DNA from: Treponema sp.
Lineage (GTDB): Bacteria > Spirochaetota > Spirochaetia > Treponematales > Breznakiellaceae
Assembly (NCBI GenBank): GCA_031264475.1
Contig: JAISEA010000085.1
Location: forward strand, 1-12,208
Length of the DNA stretch: 12,208 nucleotides
Direction: 5' to 3'
This document shows positions 1 through 7,203 of this stretch, in pieces (position 1 is the first letter of the stretch; each line of letters opens with the position of its first letter). Below the pieces are notes generated by a model. It saw only the letters and a list, made by a program, of their open reading frames with translations, was not told the DNA's origin and made no database searches. The position numbers and the translations under genes are program-made.

Positions 1-93
1 AATTCAATTATGTCTGGAGCCAATTCAATTATGTCTGGAGCCAATTCAATTATGTCTGGAGCCAATTCAATTATGTTTAAAGCCAATTCAATT
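1..93. repeat. 21-bp tandem array (left edge)
   Basis: Four full 21-bp units occur at 1-21, 22-42, 43-63 and 64-84, followed by a 9-base partial unit at 85-93. Units begin AATTCAATTATG and end GGAGCC. The first three are identical and the fourth differs in the middle (TTTAAA in place of CTGGAG before the final GCC). The array probably continues past the left edge. Because the period is a multiple of three, one plus frame reads as the heptapeptide MSGANSI, but nothing else supports translation. The first bases (AATTCAA) resemble the AACTCAA word of the second 21-bp array at 9226-9498. Confidence 0.93.
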
Positions 94-110
94 TCAACAG
101 ATAGTAGTCA

Positions 111-140
111 GTGTCAGAGACGAGCGGGTGTCAGACACCC
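111..140. repeat. GTGTCAGACAC-type palindromes next to the left array
   Basis: A perfect palindrome, GGGTGTC-A-GACACCC, lies at 126-140 (7-bp arms, one central base). A degenerate copy, GTGTCAGAGAC, lies at 111-121. The same core recurs at 9514-9526 and five times in 9552-9641, each time beside a 21-bp array, so I treat it as a dispersed repeat. It resembles REP-type palindromes in form, but no transposase is visible in the window. Confidence 0.8.
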
Positions 141-168
141 ACCGTGTGGATTGGGGGGTGGCGGAAGA

Positions 169-253
169 CCGCCTTCGGCGGGCTGGAGACAGGGGGGCGC
201 ACCACAGGGTTTACTGTGCGCCATCCTCCGTTTAAGGAAAGACGCGCCCCCCT
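169..253. repeat. GC-rich nested inverted repeats, possible structured RNA or element end
   Basis: Three nested or adjacent structures are visible. CCGCC-TTC-GGCGG lies at 169-181. A 10-bp inverted repeat, AGGGGGGCGC (191-200) with GCGCCCCCCT (244-253), encloses the rest. Inside or overlapping it, GGCGCACCACAG (196-207) pairs with CTGTGCGCC (214-222) through a 9-bp stem with a 3-base bulge. The two pairings share bases 196-200, so they are alternatives. An open frame runs through here (10-261) but has no ribosome binding site and begins inside the array. The stretch may be an ncRNA, the end of a mobile element or a repeat cluster. Confidence 0.5.
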
Positions 254-258
254 CATGC

Positions 259-282
259 TAGTGATTAGTGGTTAGTGATTAG
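259..282. repeat. 7-bp tandem repeat with stops in all six frames
   Basis: TAGTGAT, TAGTGGT, TAGTGAT and a final TAG run in tandem with period 7. The period shifts frame each time, so TAG at 259, 266, 273 and 280 covers all three plus frames. TTA at 265, 272 and 279 gives TAA in all three minus frames. It lies in the intergenic region left of era. Confidence 0.85.
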
Positions 283-302
283 CCAGACATTCGTACAACG
301 AG

Positions 303-494
303 TAGGTTCCGCTTGTTTACAAGCGCACCCAAAGGGTGTTCTAAAGCCATCAAGTCAGTGGAGGCGGCGCACCCTTGGGTTGTTTTAAAAGCGTCCTGCT
401 CCGCCCTTTCTTCTAATATCGCATAGGTTCCGCTTGTTTACAAGCGTAACCGTCAAGTCAGTGGACGCGGGTCCGCCTTTCGGACAACAACCCG
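303..494. repeat. Mosaic of short duplicated words in the intergenic region
   Basis: A 23-base word, TAGGTTCC followed by the hairpin CGCTTG-TTTA-CAAGCG, occurs identically at 303-325 and 424-446. TCAAGTCAGTGGA occurs at 350-362 and 453-465. A looser pair starting GCGCACCC and continuing GGGTGTT/GGGTTGTT starts at 323 and 367. The order differs between copies, so this is not a simple tandem duplication. A further hairpin, GTCCG-CCTTT-CGGAC (471-485), has outer CGGG/CCCG arms. I see no gene in 283-515. Confidence 0.75.
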
Positions 495-500
495 TGCGAA

Positions 501-522
501 GTATTTAAACACCTTTCAGGTG
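501..522 (-). terminator. Weak possible terminator overlapping the era stop
   Basis: On the minus strand the end of era reads CACCT-GAA-AGGTG followed by TTTAAATA. That is a 5-bp stem with a short, A-interrupted T tract, and it overlaps the stop codon (516-518). The stem is short, so efficiency is doubtful; it is the only terminator-like structure seen directly after era. Confidence 0.3.
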
Positions 523-1442
523 CCCGAAGGGTGTGTGAGGCGATTTAGTAGAGCGTCGTTGTGCCGCCAATCGCAGGAAGCTTTGACGCGAAGGTCAAGC
601 TCTATCTTCCAATCAAAGATGTCCTGTAGGTCTTTAAGCGCGGCAAGGCGGATGGATTTGACCATTTGCCCGCCCTTGCCTATGATCATGGACTTCTGGG
701 ACTCCCGTTCCGCAATGATAAACGCCCGCACCCATAGCTTCTTATGCTCCGTCTCCGCATCCCTGAACTCCGCGTCCGCAATCTCCACATAAATACAATG
801 CGGGAGTTCCTGCCTGAGCCTATTCACCGCTTTTTCACGGATAATTTCCGCAATGCGGAACTGAACGTCCTGATCCGTGTAACAGTCTGTGGGATAAAAA
901 GGACTTTCAATCGGAGACAGGTCAAATATCTTTTTTAATAGAGGAACCAACCCGTCGTTTTGCGCCGCGGAAATCTTGAAAATCCTGTCCTTGGCTAGGG
1001 TAGGGAAGCGCTCTTGCAAGAAGTCAATGGTTTTTGCGACATCGCTTTGAATGTCCATCTTGTTGATCGCGACGACGAGTTTTTCAGAAAAATGCTTCAA
1101 ACAGTCCGCGACAGCAGACTCCTCTACGCCCGGAGCGCGAACCGCGTCTAGCAAATAGACTACAACATCCGTATCGTCCATACTGCGCCTCGACACTTCA
1201 AGCAATTTCCGATTGAATTTCTTCTCGGAAATGTGTCTGCCCGGAGTGTCAATGAAAACTATCTGCCCTTCGGGTCTGTTCACGATGCCGCGTATGGCGT
1301 TTCGCGTCGTTTGCGGCGAAGGACTGACAATGGAGACTTTTTCACCGCATAGCCTATTGATTAGCGTTGATTTTCCTACAGAAGGTCGCCCTATAAGCGT
1401 CGCAAACGCGGCTTTCTGTTTCATTTGAATGTTTTCTTCCAT
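516..1442 (-). CDS. era: GTPase Era (30S ribosome assembly)
   Basis: Era is a membrane-associated GTPase that binds 16S rRNA near its 3' end and assists 30S maturation. The 308-residue product has all G motifs: G1 GRPSVGKS (18-25), the TTR of switch I near 45-47, G3 DTPG (65-68), G4 NKMD (127-130) and G5 SAA (158-160). The C-terminal KH domain has the loop IGKGG near 254-258, preceded by the family's YPTDCYTDQD-type segment around 183-192. Length fits the family (about 290-310). The start at 1442 is chosen because AGGAA lies just upstream; the internal Met7 has a weaker site. The gene lies 12 bases after the glycosyltransferase stop and is probably co-transcribed with it. The G1 'RPSVGKS' differs slightly from the common 'RPNVGKS'. 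No missing residue is seen. Confidence 0.95.
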   Translation of the reverse strand: MEENIQMKQKAAFATLIGRPSVGKSTLINRLCGEKVSIVSPSPQTTRNAIRGIVNRPEGQIVFIDTPGRHISEKKFNRKLLEVSRRSMDDTDVVVYLLDAVRAPGVEESAVADCLKHFSEKLVVAINKMDIQSDVAKTIDFLQERFPTLAKDRIFKISAAQNDGLVPLLKKIFDLSPIESPFYPTDCYTDQDVQFRIAEIIREKAVNRLRQELPHCIYVEIADAEFRDAETEHKKLWVRAFIIAERESQKSMIIGKGGQMVKSIRLAALKDLQDIFDWKIELDLRVKASCDWRHNDALLNRLTHPSGT

Positions 1443-1454
1443 AAAAATTTCCTG

Positions 1455-2609
1455 TTAAGACTTCCTGCGGTACTCTTCATAGACGACCAACATCTCTTGA
1501 ATGAAGCGCCCTACCGAGTAGTTGCGGGATAATTCTACGGAGCGAGCGCCCATATTCCTCTTTGAGTTCGGGTCGCTCAACAGTTCAAGCGCCTTTTCCC
1601 AAAGCATGGAGTCATCTTCTACCTGCCAGCCATTTTCACGGTTAAGAACCATGTCCGTGATACTTACATCCGCAACCGCGACAACCGGGAGACCCGACGC
1701 CATCGCTTCTATAAACGTTATGGGATGCACTTCGCTGTGAGACGCGCTCATAAATAAGTCCGACGCCGCGTATGATACTTTGATTTCATTAGGCCATTGC
1801 AAATAGCCAGTAAAGATAATAGATTCGGACAAGCCCAGCTCAAAGGCGTGGGATTGGAGTTCGTGGCGGTCTGGACCATCACCCACAAGAAGTAGCTTTA
1901 CCTTAGGGTCTCTGTCATGCATCTCTTTGAAATTCCTGATCAGCGTGTAGATGTTCTTTTCAAGACTCAATCTACCGACGAAAATGATGAGTTTCTCATC
2001 AGGCGCGATAGAAAACTTCTCACGGAACGATTTTGCCGCATCCATCACCGCGGAAGATCGGTCGTAGAACTGCGAAAGGTCTATGCCGTTAGGCACAACC
2101 TTAATGGCTTTGTCATAGCCGATACTATCAAGGAAATTCTTTACCTTCCGCGAAGGGGCGACGATACAGTATTGATTCTTAAACACCCTCTTGAAGAAAG
2201 GCTTCAGGTGAACGATGGGCTTTAACAGAATAGGAATATAATAGATATAATCCGGATAATACGTGTGCAAGGTATGGACGAAAGGAACACCAAGTTTCCT
2301 GCATATCAACCGCGCCGCAAGGTAAAGACTAAACTCGGTATGAGTGTGAATAACGTCAAGTTTTAGAGACTTGGCGATAAAAATGAGTTCCTTTTCAAGG
2401 AAAATACCGACTCTATGCTGGGGTTCTGCGGGAAATTGGAAAGAAACTACGCGGAAAACACCCTCTTCGTCTTTAGCGTTGGGATATTGAATCGTGAAAA
2501 TATAGACTCGATGCCCCAGCTTCTCTAATTCTGTCTTCAATGTCCTCACAACGGTAACAACACCATTGACTTGAGGGACATAAGTATCTGAAAAAATGCC
2601 GATATTCAT
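1455..2609 (-). CDS. GT4 glycosyltransferase, likely diacylglycerol alpha-glucosyltransferase
   Basis: A 384-residue retaining GT-B enzyme of family GT4. The N-terminal acceptor domain opens with [17 protein letters not shown], followed by HTHTEF (about 88-93) and TLHTYYPDY (about 113-121). The C-terminal nucleotide-sugar domain has VGRLSLEKN (about 211-219), GDGP (254-257) and the EX7E pair E293/E301 in [16 protein letters not shown]. The HTHTEF and TLHT..DY segments are those I associate with alpha-monoglucosyldiacylglycerol synthases of Acholeplasma and spirochaetes, so the likely product is glucosyl-diacylglycerol at the inner membrane face. Substrate is inferred; other GT4 roles are possible. 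The frame stays open to 2729, but the start at 2609 is preferred: it has GAGGT seven bases upstream, begins the domain exactly, and lies downstream of a good promoter. No signal peptide or transmembrane helix is seen. Confidence 0.88.
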   Translation of the reverse strand: MNIGIFSDTYVPQVNGVVTVVRTLKTELEKLGHRVYIFTIQYPNAKDEEGVFRVVSFQFPAEPQHRVGIFLEKELIFIAKSLKLDVIHTHTEFSLYLAARLICRKLGVPFVHTLHTYYPDYIYYIPILLKPIVHLKPFFKRVFKNQYCIVAPSRKVKNFLDSIGYDKAIKVVPNGIDLSQFYDRSSAVMDAAKSFREKFSIAPDEKLIIFVGRLSLEKNIYTLIRNFKEMHDRDPKVKLLLVGDGPDRHELQSHAFELGLSESIIFTGYLQWPNEIKVSYAASDLFMSASHSEVHPITFIEAMASGLPVVAVADVSITDMVLNRENGWQVEDDSMLWEKALELLSDPNSKRNMGARSVELSRNYSVGRFIQEMLVVYEEYRRKS

Positions 2610-2616
2610 AATATTT

Positions 2617-2656
2617 ACCTCGTTTATAAGATAAAACAATTTTGGCTGTGAATCAA
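2617..2656 (-). promoter_or_regulatory. Sigma-70-like promoter and ribosome binding site for the glycosyltransferase-era unit
   Basis: On the minus strand TTGATT (plus 2651-2656) is followed after 17 bases by TATCTT (plus 2628-2633), then GAGGT (plus 2617-2621) seven bases before the ATG at 2609. Spacing is ideal and both hexamers are near consensus. This layout makes the upstream in-frame start at 2729 unlikely. Confidence 0.55.
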
Positions 2657-2826
2657 GCTCTGTAGTAAGTTTAACTAATCGAAGCTTGTCCGCAAAGACG
2701 GTTATTTTTAAGATGCAGGCGGATTTCAAGTGAACATCCGCATAAAATCCTGAAAATCTTTAAATAACAGACGCTTTGACGCGGGTAAATATTGCAATTC
2801 TTTTTGTTTATGATGTAAAGTAGAGT

Positions 2827-3870
2827 ATGGCAACTATTAAAGATATTGCTCGCGAAGCAAACGTCAGCGTTACAACGGTATCAAACGTGATTCATAGGAG
2901 ATCATCTCGCGTGGCGCTTGAGACTATTGAGCGCATCAACGCTATCATAGTCCGTAATCACTACACGCCGAATCTGTCAGCACGTTCCTTGGTGAATAAA
3001 ACATCCCGAATTATCGGGGTAATCAATCACTTGTTCCGCTCCCAAACGGTGAGTTTCTTGCAGGACCCGTTTCATGGCGCTTTGCTTGGCGGCGTGGAAA
3101 AAGCCATTCAAAAACGTGGGTATTATATGATGATTCGCACGGTCGCGGACGAGCAAGAACTGTTCTCTCTTTTCAATAATTGGAATCTTGACGGCGTAAT
3201 TTTGACCGGTCTTTTCAACGACGCTTTCTTCGAGAGGCTTCTTGAGATGGATAAACCGCTGGTACTGCTGGATAGTTATGTGAAGAACGAAAAAGTGTTT
3301 AACATCGGGCTTGACGACTTTCAAGGAGGTTTTATAGCCACGGAATACCTTGTCAAGAAAGGACACAGGAACATCGCATTTGCCTCGCCGTTCTTCCATG
3401 ACGAGGAAGGCGTCGTCAATGAGCGTTTTAAGGGATACAAAACCTGTCTTAAAGAAAACGGCATCGCTTTCAGTGAAGAGAACGTATACCAACGGGATAT
3501 TACCGTTGAAGAAGGCATAGAGATAGGACGGAAGTTGAGCAGGCGTTCCGACGTAACCGCAGTCTTCGCCACCGCGGACATTCTCGCGGCGGGTATCATT
3601 TCAGGTTTGACCCGAACCGGTCGCCGCGTCCCAGAAGACGTTTCGGTCGTGGGATTCGACGACCTATTCTTTAGCAGGGTACTTACTCCGCCCCTGACTA
3701 CAATCCATCAGGACATCGAAGAACGCGGTCGAATCGCCGCTAATACTATGATGGACTATCTTGAAGGCAAGAAGACGGCGTCCCGAATCGTTACGCCTAT
3801 AAAGCTCATAGAACGCTCATCGGTCGCGTCGTTGATAGCGCCGTTGAAGAAGGACAAAGTTGAGGAATAG
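2827..3870 (+). CDS. LacI/GalR-family transcriptional regulator
   Basis: A 347-residue repressor-type regulator. An N-terminal helix-turn-helix (residues about 4-25, IKDIAREANVSVTTVSNVIH) leads into the hinge helix (NLSARSLVN, about 50-58). A periplasmic-binding-protein-like sensor domain follows, with typical segments IIGVINH near 62-68, VVGFDDLFFSRVLTPPLTTI near 274-293, and the terminal region after it. Members bind palindromic operators and respond to a sugar or nucleoside; the ligand cannot be read from the sequence. It is divergent from the glycosyltransferase-era pair and upstream of the flagellar genes, with no sugar-transport genes in view, so its target is unknown. The ATG has no clear Shine-Dalgarno sequence (AGTAGAGT directly before it), so translation may be weak. 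I found no convincing LacI-type operator in 2730-2826. Confidence 0.92.
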   Translation: MATIKDIAREANVSVTTVSNVIHRRSSRVALETIERINAIIVRNHYTPNLSARSLVNKTSRIIGVINHLFRSQTVSFLQDPFHGALLGGVEKAIQKRGYYMMIRTVADEQELFSLFNNWNLDGVILTGLFNDAFFERLLEMDKPLVLLDSYVKNEKVFNIGLDDFQGGFIATEYLVKKGHRNIAFASPFFHDEEGVVNERFKGYKTCLKENGIAFSEENVYQRDITVEEGIEIGRKLSRRSDVTAVFATADILAAGIISGLTRTGRRVPEDVSVVGFDDLFFSRVLTPPLTTIHQDIEERGRIAANTMMDYLEGKKTASRIVTPIKLIERSSVASLIAPLKKDKVEE

Positions 3871-3919
3871 GGGTTTACGTTTGTTGGGGAGATTTTAAAA
3901 ATCCTCTTGCGTATTATGC

Positions 3920-3975
3920 TATAATATGGTAAAATTATTTTAAAAATATACCGATACTTGAATAAGGGAAGAGAA
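3920..3975 (+). promoter_or_regulatory. Promoter region of the flagellar operon (sigma-28-like)
   Basis: TAAA (3930-3933) is followed after 16 bases by ACCGATAC (3950-3957), close to the sigma-28 motility consensus TAAA-N15-GCCGATAA. A start about 7 bases further would leave a short leader containing AGGGAAGAG, the ribosome binding site of flgB (ATG at 3976). A perfect TATAAT also lies at 3920-3925, but no good -35 hexamer stands 16-18 bases before it. Either or both may be used. The region is strongly AT-rich. Confidence 0.5.
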
Positions 3976-4389
3976 ATGAATAATTTTGAAAAAACTGTTG
4001 ATATTATTCACCGCGCGATGGATGTAAACATGGTGAGGCGGGATGTCATTGCAAATAACATAGCGAATGCGAAAACGCCGAACTTCAAGCGTTCCGAGGT
4101 GAATTTTGAGAGCGAATTGAAGCGCGCTCTTGAGACCGAAAAGCAAAAGCCTGTTTTAGAGCTTACTCTGACAGATGAAAAACATATTCCGAACTGGCGT
4201 CCCAAGGATTACCGCGACGTTCAGCCGCGTCGTGTTCTGGACTACGTGAGTCAGTCTAAAAACAACGGCAACAATGTTGACGCGGAGCAGGAGATGATGT
4301 TGTCCGTGCAGAACCAGATGCTCTATACCTTGCTGGCTCAAGCTGAGACCTTCGAGTTCGCTCAAGTGAATTTGGCGTTAAGAGGATAG
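3976..4389 (+). CDS. flgB: Flagellar basal-body rod protein FlgB
   Basis: A proximal rod subunit that assembles in the periplasm on the MS ring with FlgC, FlgF and FliE after export by the flagellar type III apparatus. The 137-residue product has the N-terminal rod signature RRDVIANNIANAKTPNFKR (about 21-39) and the conserved C-terminal helix NVDAEQEMMLSVQNQMLYTL (about 100-119). Both ends form the coiled coil typical of axial proteins, and length fits the family. No Sec signal peptide is present, as expected. A TTG at 3958 is in frame, but the ATG at 3976 is chosen because AGGGAAGAG directly precedes it and the TTG lies next to the likely promoter -10. It is the first gene of the flagellar cluster; 84 bases separate it from flgC. 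Confidence 0.96.
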   Translation: MNNFEKTVDIIHRAMDVNMVRRDVIANNIANAKTPNFKRSEVNFESELKRALETEKQKPVLELTLTDEKHIPNWRPKDYRDVQPRRVLDYVSQSKNNGNNVDAEQEMMLSVQNQMLYTLLAQAETFEFAQVNLALRG

Positions 4390-4473
4390 AGCTGGTTGGG
4401 ATTTCTGTTAGTAAACAAAGTATGAACGTAAAGCCGCTGACAAGTCGATTCGTTAAATAAGGAGATTTTATAG

Positions 4474-4932
4474 ATGGGAATATTCAATTCGATAACCATA
4501 GCCGCTACTGGTTTGAGCGCGGAACGTCTGTGTTCCGATGTGATTGCCGATAATATCGCTAATGCATCCACGACTCGTACGGCTGAAGGCGGACCATTTC
4601 GTCGGAGTCGCGTGATTATGCGTCCACGTGCGGAGGGACCTTATTGGCGGTCGCCCTTTTTACCGGAAAATATGGATAACGGTGGTGGAAAAGGCGTGCG
4701 TGTGGTTGAAATACAGAAAGACAACACTAAACCGCGTCTCGTTTATGACCCGACGCACCCAGACGCCATAAAAGATGGAATCCAAGCAGGTTATGTGGAG
4801 ATGCCTAACGTTGACATCGTAACGGAAATGGTTGATATGATAGCCGCATCCCGTGCTTATGAAGCAAATGCCTCAGTTATTGAAGGCTCAAAGTCAATGT
4901 TTCAACGGGCATTGGAAATCGGCAGTAGATAG
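4474..4932 (+). CDS. flgC: Flagellar basal-body rod protein FlgC
   Basis: A proximal rod subunit, partner of FlgB. The 152-residue product begins MGIFNSITIAATGLSAERL, has the rod signature VIADNIANASTTRTAEGGPF (about 23-42), and ends with the family's C-terminal helix VTEMVDMIAASRAYEANASV (about 111-130). The central part carries the PDA/GYVEMPNVDI segment typical of FlgC, in which the Y-V-x-x-P-N-V motif is conserved. AAGGAG lies nine bases before the ATG. Length is within the usual 135-155. A gap of 114 bases follows before fliE. Confidence 0.96.
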   Translation: MGIFNSITIAATGLSAERLCSDVIADNIANASTTRTAEGGPFRRSRVIMRPRAEGPYWRSPFLPENMDNGGGKGVRVVEIQKDNTKPRLVYDPTHPDAIKDGIQAGYVEMPNVDIVTEMVDMIAASRAYEANASVIEGSKSMFQRALEIGSR

Positions 4933-5046
4933 AGAGTAGGGGGTATCGTTAGCAAGCGAAGCCTGATGGTTTCAATCAACTACGAATGATAAATCTACCC
5001 CATGTTCTCAACCCCTCACTTCTTAATAAATAAAGGAAATAAAATA
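4933..5046 (+). other. flgC-fliE spacer with inverted repeat
   Basis: This 114-base spacer is unusually long for a flagellar operon. GGGGTA (4940-4945) can pair with TACCCC (4996-5001) across a 50-base loop. No run of T follows, so it is not an intrinsic terminator. An open frame starting at 5002 enters fliE but has no ribosome binding site. The fliE site AAGGAA lies at the end of the spacer. Confidence 0.3.
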
Positions 5047-5421
5047 ATGACACTAACACCGCCCAGTTTAATTTCAGTAGATGCTTCGTCTCTTATGACG
5101 ACGAATTCAAAACACATAAAGCCGCACGCTGATATGTTTCCATCCGGCAAGGATATTGTAGATATAGGTAAAAAAATCGGCGCTGAAGCTGTTACGCGGG
5201 ACGGTTCTTTTGACGAGATGATGCTCAAGGCATTGGACAATGTGAGCGCGCAGGAACAATTTTCCAACAAGTTGATACAAACCGCCATCATTGACCCGGA
5301 TGCTGTGGATATTCACGACATAACCATCGCGCAGGCAAAGGCGTCCATATCGTTGAATATCACACGCACGGTGTTAAGCCGTTTGGTCCAGAGCTGGAGA
5401 GATTTGATTAATACGAGATAG
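5047..5421 (+). CDS. fliE: Flagellar hook-basal body complex protein FliE
   Basis: FliE joins the MS ring to the proximal rod and is needed to open the flagellar export gate. The product is 124 residues with the start at 5047, chosen because AAGGAA stands eight bases upstream; an ATG at 5002 would add 15 residues unlike FliE. The N-terminal part (about 1-45) is variable. The conserved region runs from FDEMMLKALDNVSAQEQFSN (about 55-74) through DIHDITIAQAKASISLNITR (about 88-107) to RLVQSWRDLI near the end, matching the FliE signature of a D-I-H-D helix followed by a C-terminal helix. It is fourth in distance from the promoter only after flgB and flgC, in the order expected for spirochaetes. 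72 bases separate it from fliF. Confidence 0.94.
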   Translation: MTLTPPSLISVDASSLMTTNSKHIKPHADMFPSGKDIVDIGKKIGAEAVTRDGSFDEMMLKALDNVSAQEQFSNKLIQTAIIDPDAVDIHDITIAQAKASISLNITRTVLSRLVQSWRDLINTR

Positions 5422-5493
5422 TTGGGATTTGGGATTAGAGTACCGTTACTAATACTATGACTCTACTCCCTGCTCCCTACAACGGGGGAAAAT

Positions 5494-7197
5494 GTGCCTG
5501 AATGGCTGAAAAAATTTTTTGATAACATAAAAACCCAATGGAAAAAATGGTCTCTGGTCAAGAAGCTTATATTCGCGGGTATTATTATCGCAGTGATTGC
5601 TGGTATCGTGGCGCTTTTTTCGATTTCGTCAAGCCCGACTATGGCGCCCGTTATTGATGCGCCTATCCGTGATGTTGACGCGCAGTACCGTATCACCACT
5701 CGGATAAACGCGGAAGGTGTAAAAACGAGTGTGTCACCGACCAGCGTCATCATGGTGCAGGATGAGCAAACAGCGCGAAGGATGCGTTCAATTCTTATTC
5801 GAGAAGACCTCATCCCATCTGGTACTGATCCGTGGGCTATTTTTGACCGCGATAGATGGACCATTACCGACTTCGAGCGCAATGTGAACCTTCAGCGAGC
5901 AATCACTCAGATGGTAACCGATCACATCAAAGCCCTTGATGATGTGGATGACGCCAATGTTACACTGGTTATGCCTGAGCAGACGCTTTTTGCCGCGGAC
6001 CAGAACCCTGTGTCTGCAAGCGTCATCATCTTCCCTAAGCCGGGAAGCGACATCATCCAAAATCGTAAGAAGATTGAAGGTATACAAAAGTTGTTGAAGA
6101 CCGCAGTTGCTGGTCTCCAAGACGAAAATATCATTATATCCGATCAGAGTGGACACGTATTGAACGACTTCGCAGGTATGGCGGAGATGGATAGAATCTC
6201 CCTCGTGGAACAGGGACAGAAGATGATTCGTTCATTGGAAGCTGAATATCGCGCCCGTATCCTTCAGTCTCTACAAAGCATCTTTACTCCTGCCCGCGTG
6301 CGCGATCTAAACATCAAGATTGATATGGATTTGTCAAAAAAGGAGGTCAGCACCAAGGAATACATTCCCTACGTGATACAGTCACGGACGCCCGGTCTTT
6401 CCTATGACGATTCCAAAATACAGGAGTCTGTAACCCGCTCAAAAACTACGTCAACAACTACATGGAAGGGGACGGGTTTTAACCCTGAGGGTCCGTCAGG
6501 AGTGGAAGGGCAGACCGCGCCTGCGTATATAGATATGAGTAACATTCATGGAGAGGTAACGCAGGAAACGCTGGTTGACAACGAGGAAATCGGCGAGCGT
6601 ACTACGCAGGAGGAGAAGACTCCGACTATTGACCGTATAACGGTCTCCGCAAATATTGATGGCGTGTGGAGAGTCACAAGAGACGAGAAGGGTAACCCTG
6701 TTATAACAAACGGGTCCATTGAGCGGGAGTATACGCCGGTTTCTGATGAACAACTTCGTTCTGCGTCCGCATTGATTCAAAATGCAGTGGGTTATAATGC
6801 GGCGCGTGGAGATTCTGTCTCCGTCCAGAGTATTCAGATAGACAGGTCGGAGCAGTTCGCCAAAGAGGATGCGGAACATCTCAAACGTTCACAGATGCAA
6901 CTTGTCGTTATACTTCTTCTTATTGGATTATTGCTTCTCCTCTTGTCGTTCTTCATCTTCCGTGTCATCTCTCGAGAAATTGAGCGTCGCAAGAGAGTAG
7001 AGGAAGACGAGCGCGCTCGCCGCGAACAGGAACTGCGTGAAAACGCCCTAATGCAAGCAGAAGAAGATGAAATGCAGGTCGCCATGTCGATAGAGGAACG
7101 AAATCGCCTTGACCTACAGGAAAGCATCGCAAAGACCGCAAAAGAACATCCTGAAGATGTGGCCGCGCTCATCAGAACGTGGCTTTTAGAGGAGTAA
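5494..7197 (+). CDS. fliF: Flagellar MS-ring protein FliF
   Basis: FliF forms the MS ring in the inner membrane, the platform for the rod, the export apparatus and the FliG rotor. The 567-residue product has a first transmembrane segment at about 24-46 (LIFAGIIIAVIAGIVALFSI) and periplasmic ring-building domains, including SLEAEYRARILQSLQSIFTP (about 248-267). A second membrane segment at about 469-492 (LVVILLLIGLLLLLLSFFIF) is followed by a highly charged coiled coil. The C-terminal FliG-binding tail is EHPEDVAALIRTWLLEE. Length is normal. The start is GTG with GGGGG five bases upstream; no ATG is available in frame nearby. The last codons carry the fliG ribosome binding site. Confidence 0.97.
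   Translation: MPEWLKKFFDNIKTQWKKWSLVKKLIFAGIIIAVIAGIVALFSISSSPTMAPVIDAPIRDVDAQYRITTRINAEGVKTSVSPTSVIMVQDEQTARRMRSILIREDLIPSGTDPWAIFDRDRWTITDFERNVNLQRAITQMVTDHIKALDDVDDANVTLVMPEQTLFAADQNPVSASVIIFPKPGSDIIQNRKKIEGIQKLLKTAVAGLQDENIIISDQSGHVLNDFAGMAEMDRISLVEQGQKMIRSLEAEYRARILQSLQSIFTPARVRDLNIKIDMDLSKKEVSTKEYIPYVIQSRTPGLSYDDSKIQESVTRSKTTSTTTWKGTGFNPEGPSGVEGQTAPAYIDMSNIHGEVTQETLVDNEEIGERTTQEEKTPTIDRITVSANIDGVWRVTRDEKGNPVITNGSIEREYTPVSDEQLRSASALIQNAVGYNAARGDSVSVQSIQIDRSEQFAKEDAEHLKRSQMQLVVILLLIGLLLLLLSFFIFRVISREIERRKRVEEDERARREQELRENALMQAEEDEMQVAMSIEERNRLDLQESIAKTAKEHPEDVAALIRTWLLEE
7189..7194 (+). promoter_or_regulatory. fliG ribosome binding site inside the fliF end
   Basis: GAGGAG overlaps the last codons of fliF and stands nine bases before the GTG of fliG at 7204. 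The fliF stop lies between them, which suggests translational coupling and sets the fliG start. Confidence 0.75.
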
Positions 7198-7203
7198 CGT
7201 ATC

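Noticed and set aside
10..261. 83-residue open frame on the plus strand (MSGANSI repeats).
   Set aside because: It starts inside the tandem array, has no ribosome binding site, and its second half runs through GC-rich inverted repeats with no protein-like pattern.
2610..2729. N-terminal extension of the glycosyltransferase (40 more residues).
   Set aside because: It lies across the likely promoter and lacks family similarity. The ATG at 2609 has a good ribosome binding site and begins the domain.
3883..3912. Terminator between lacI and flgB.
   Set aside because: GATTTT-A-AAAATC is only an AT palindrome with a one-base loop and no following T tract.
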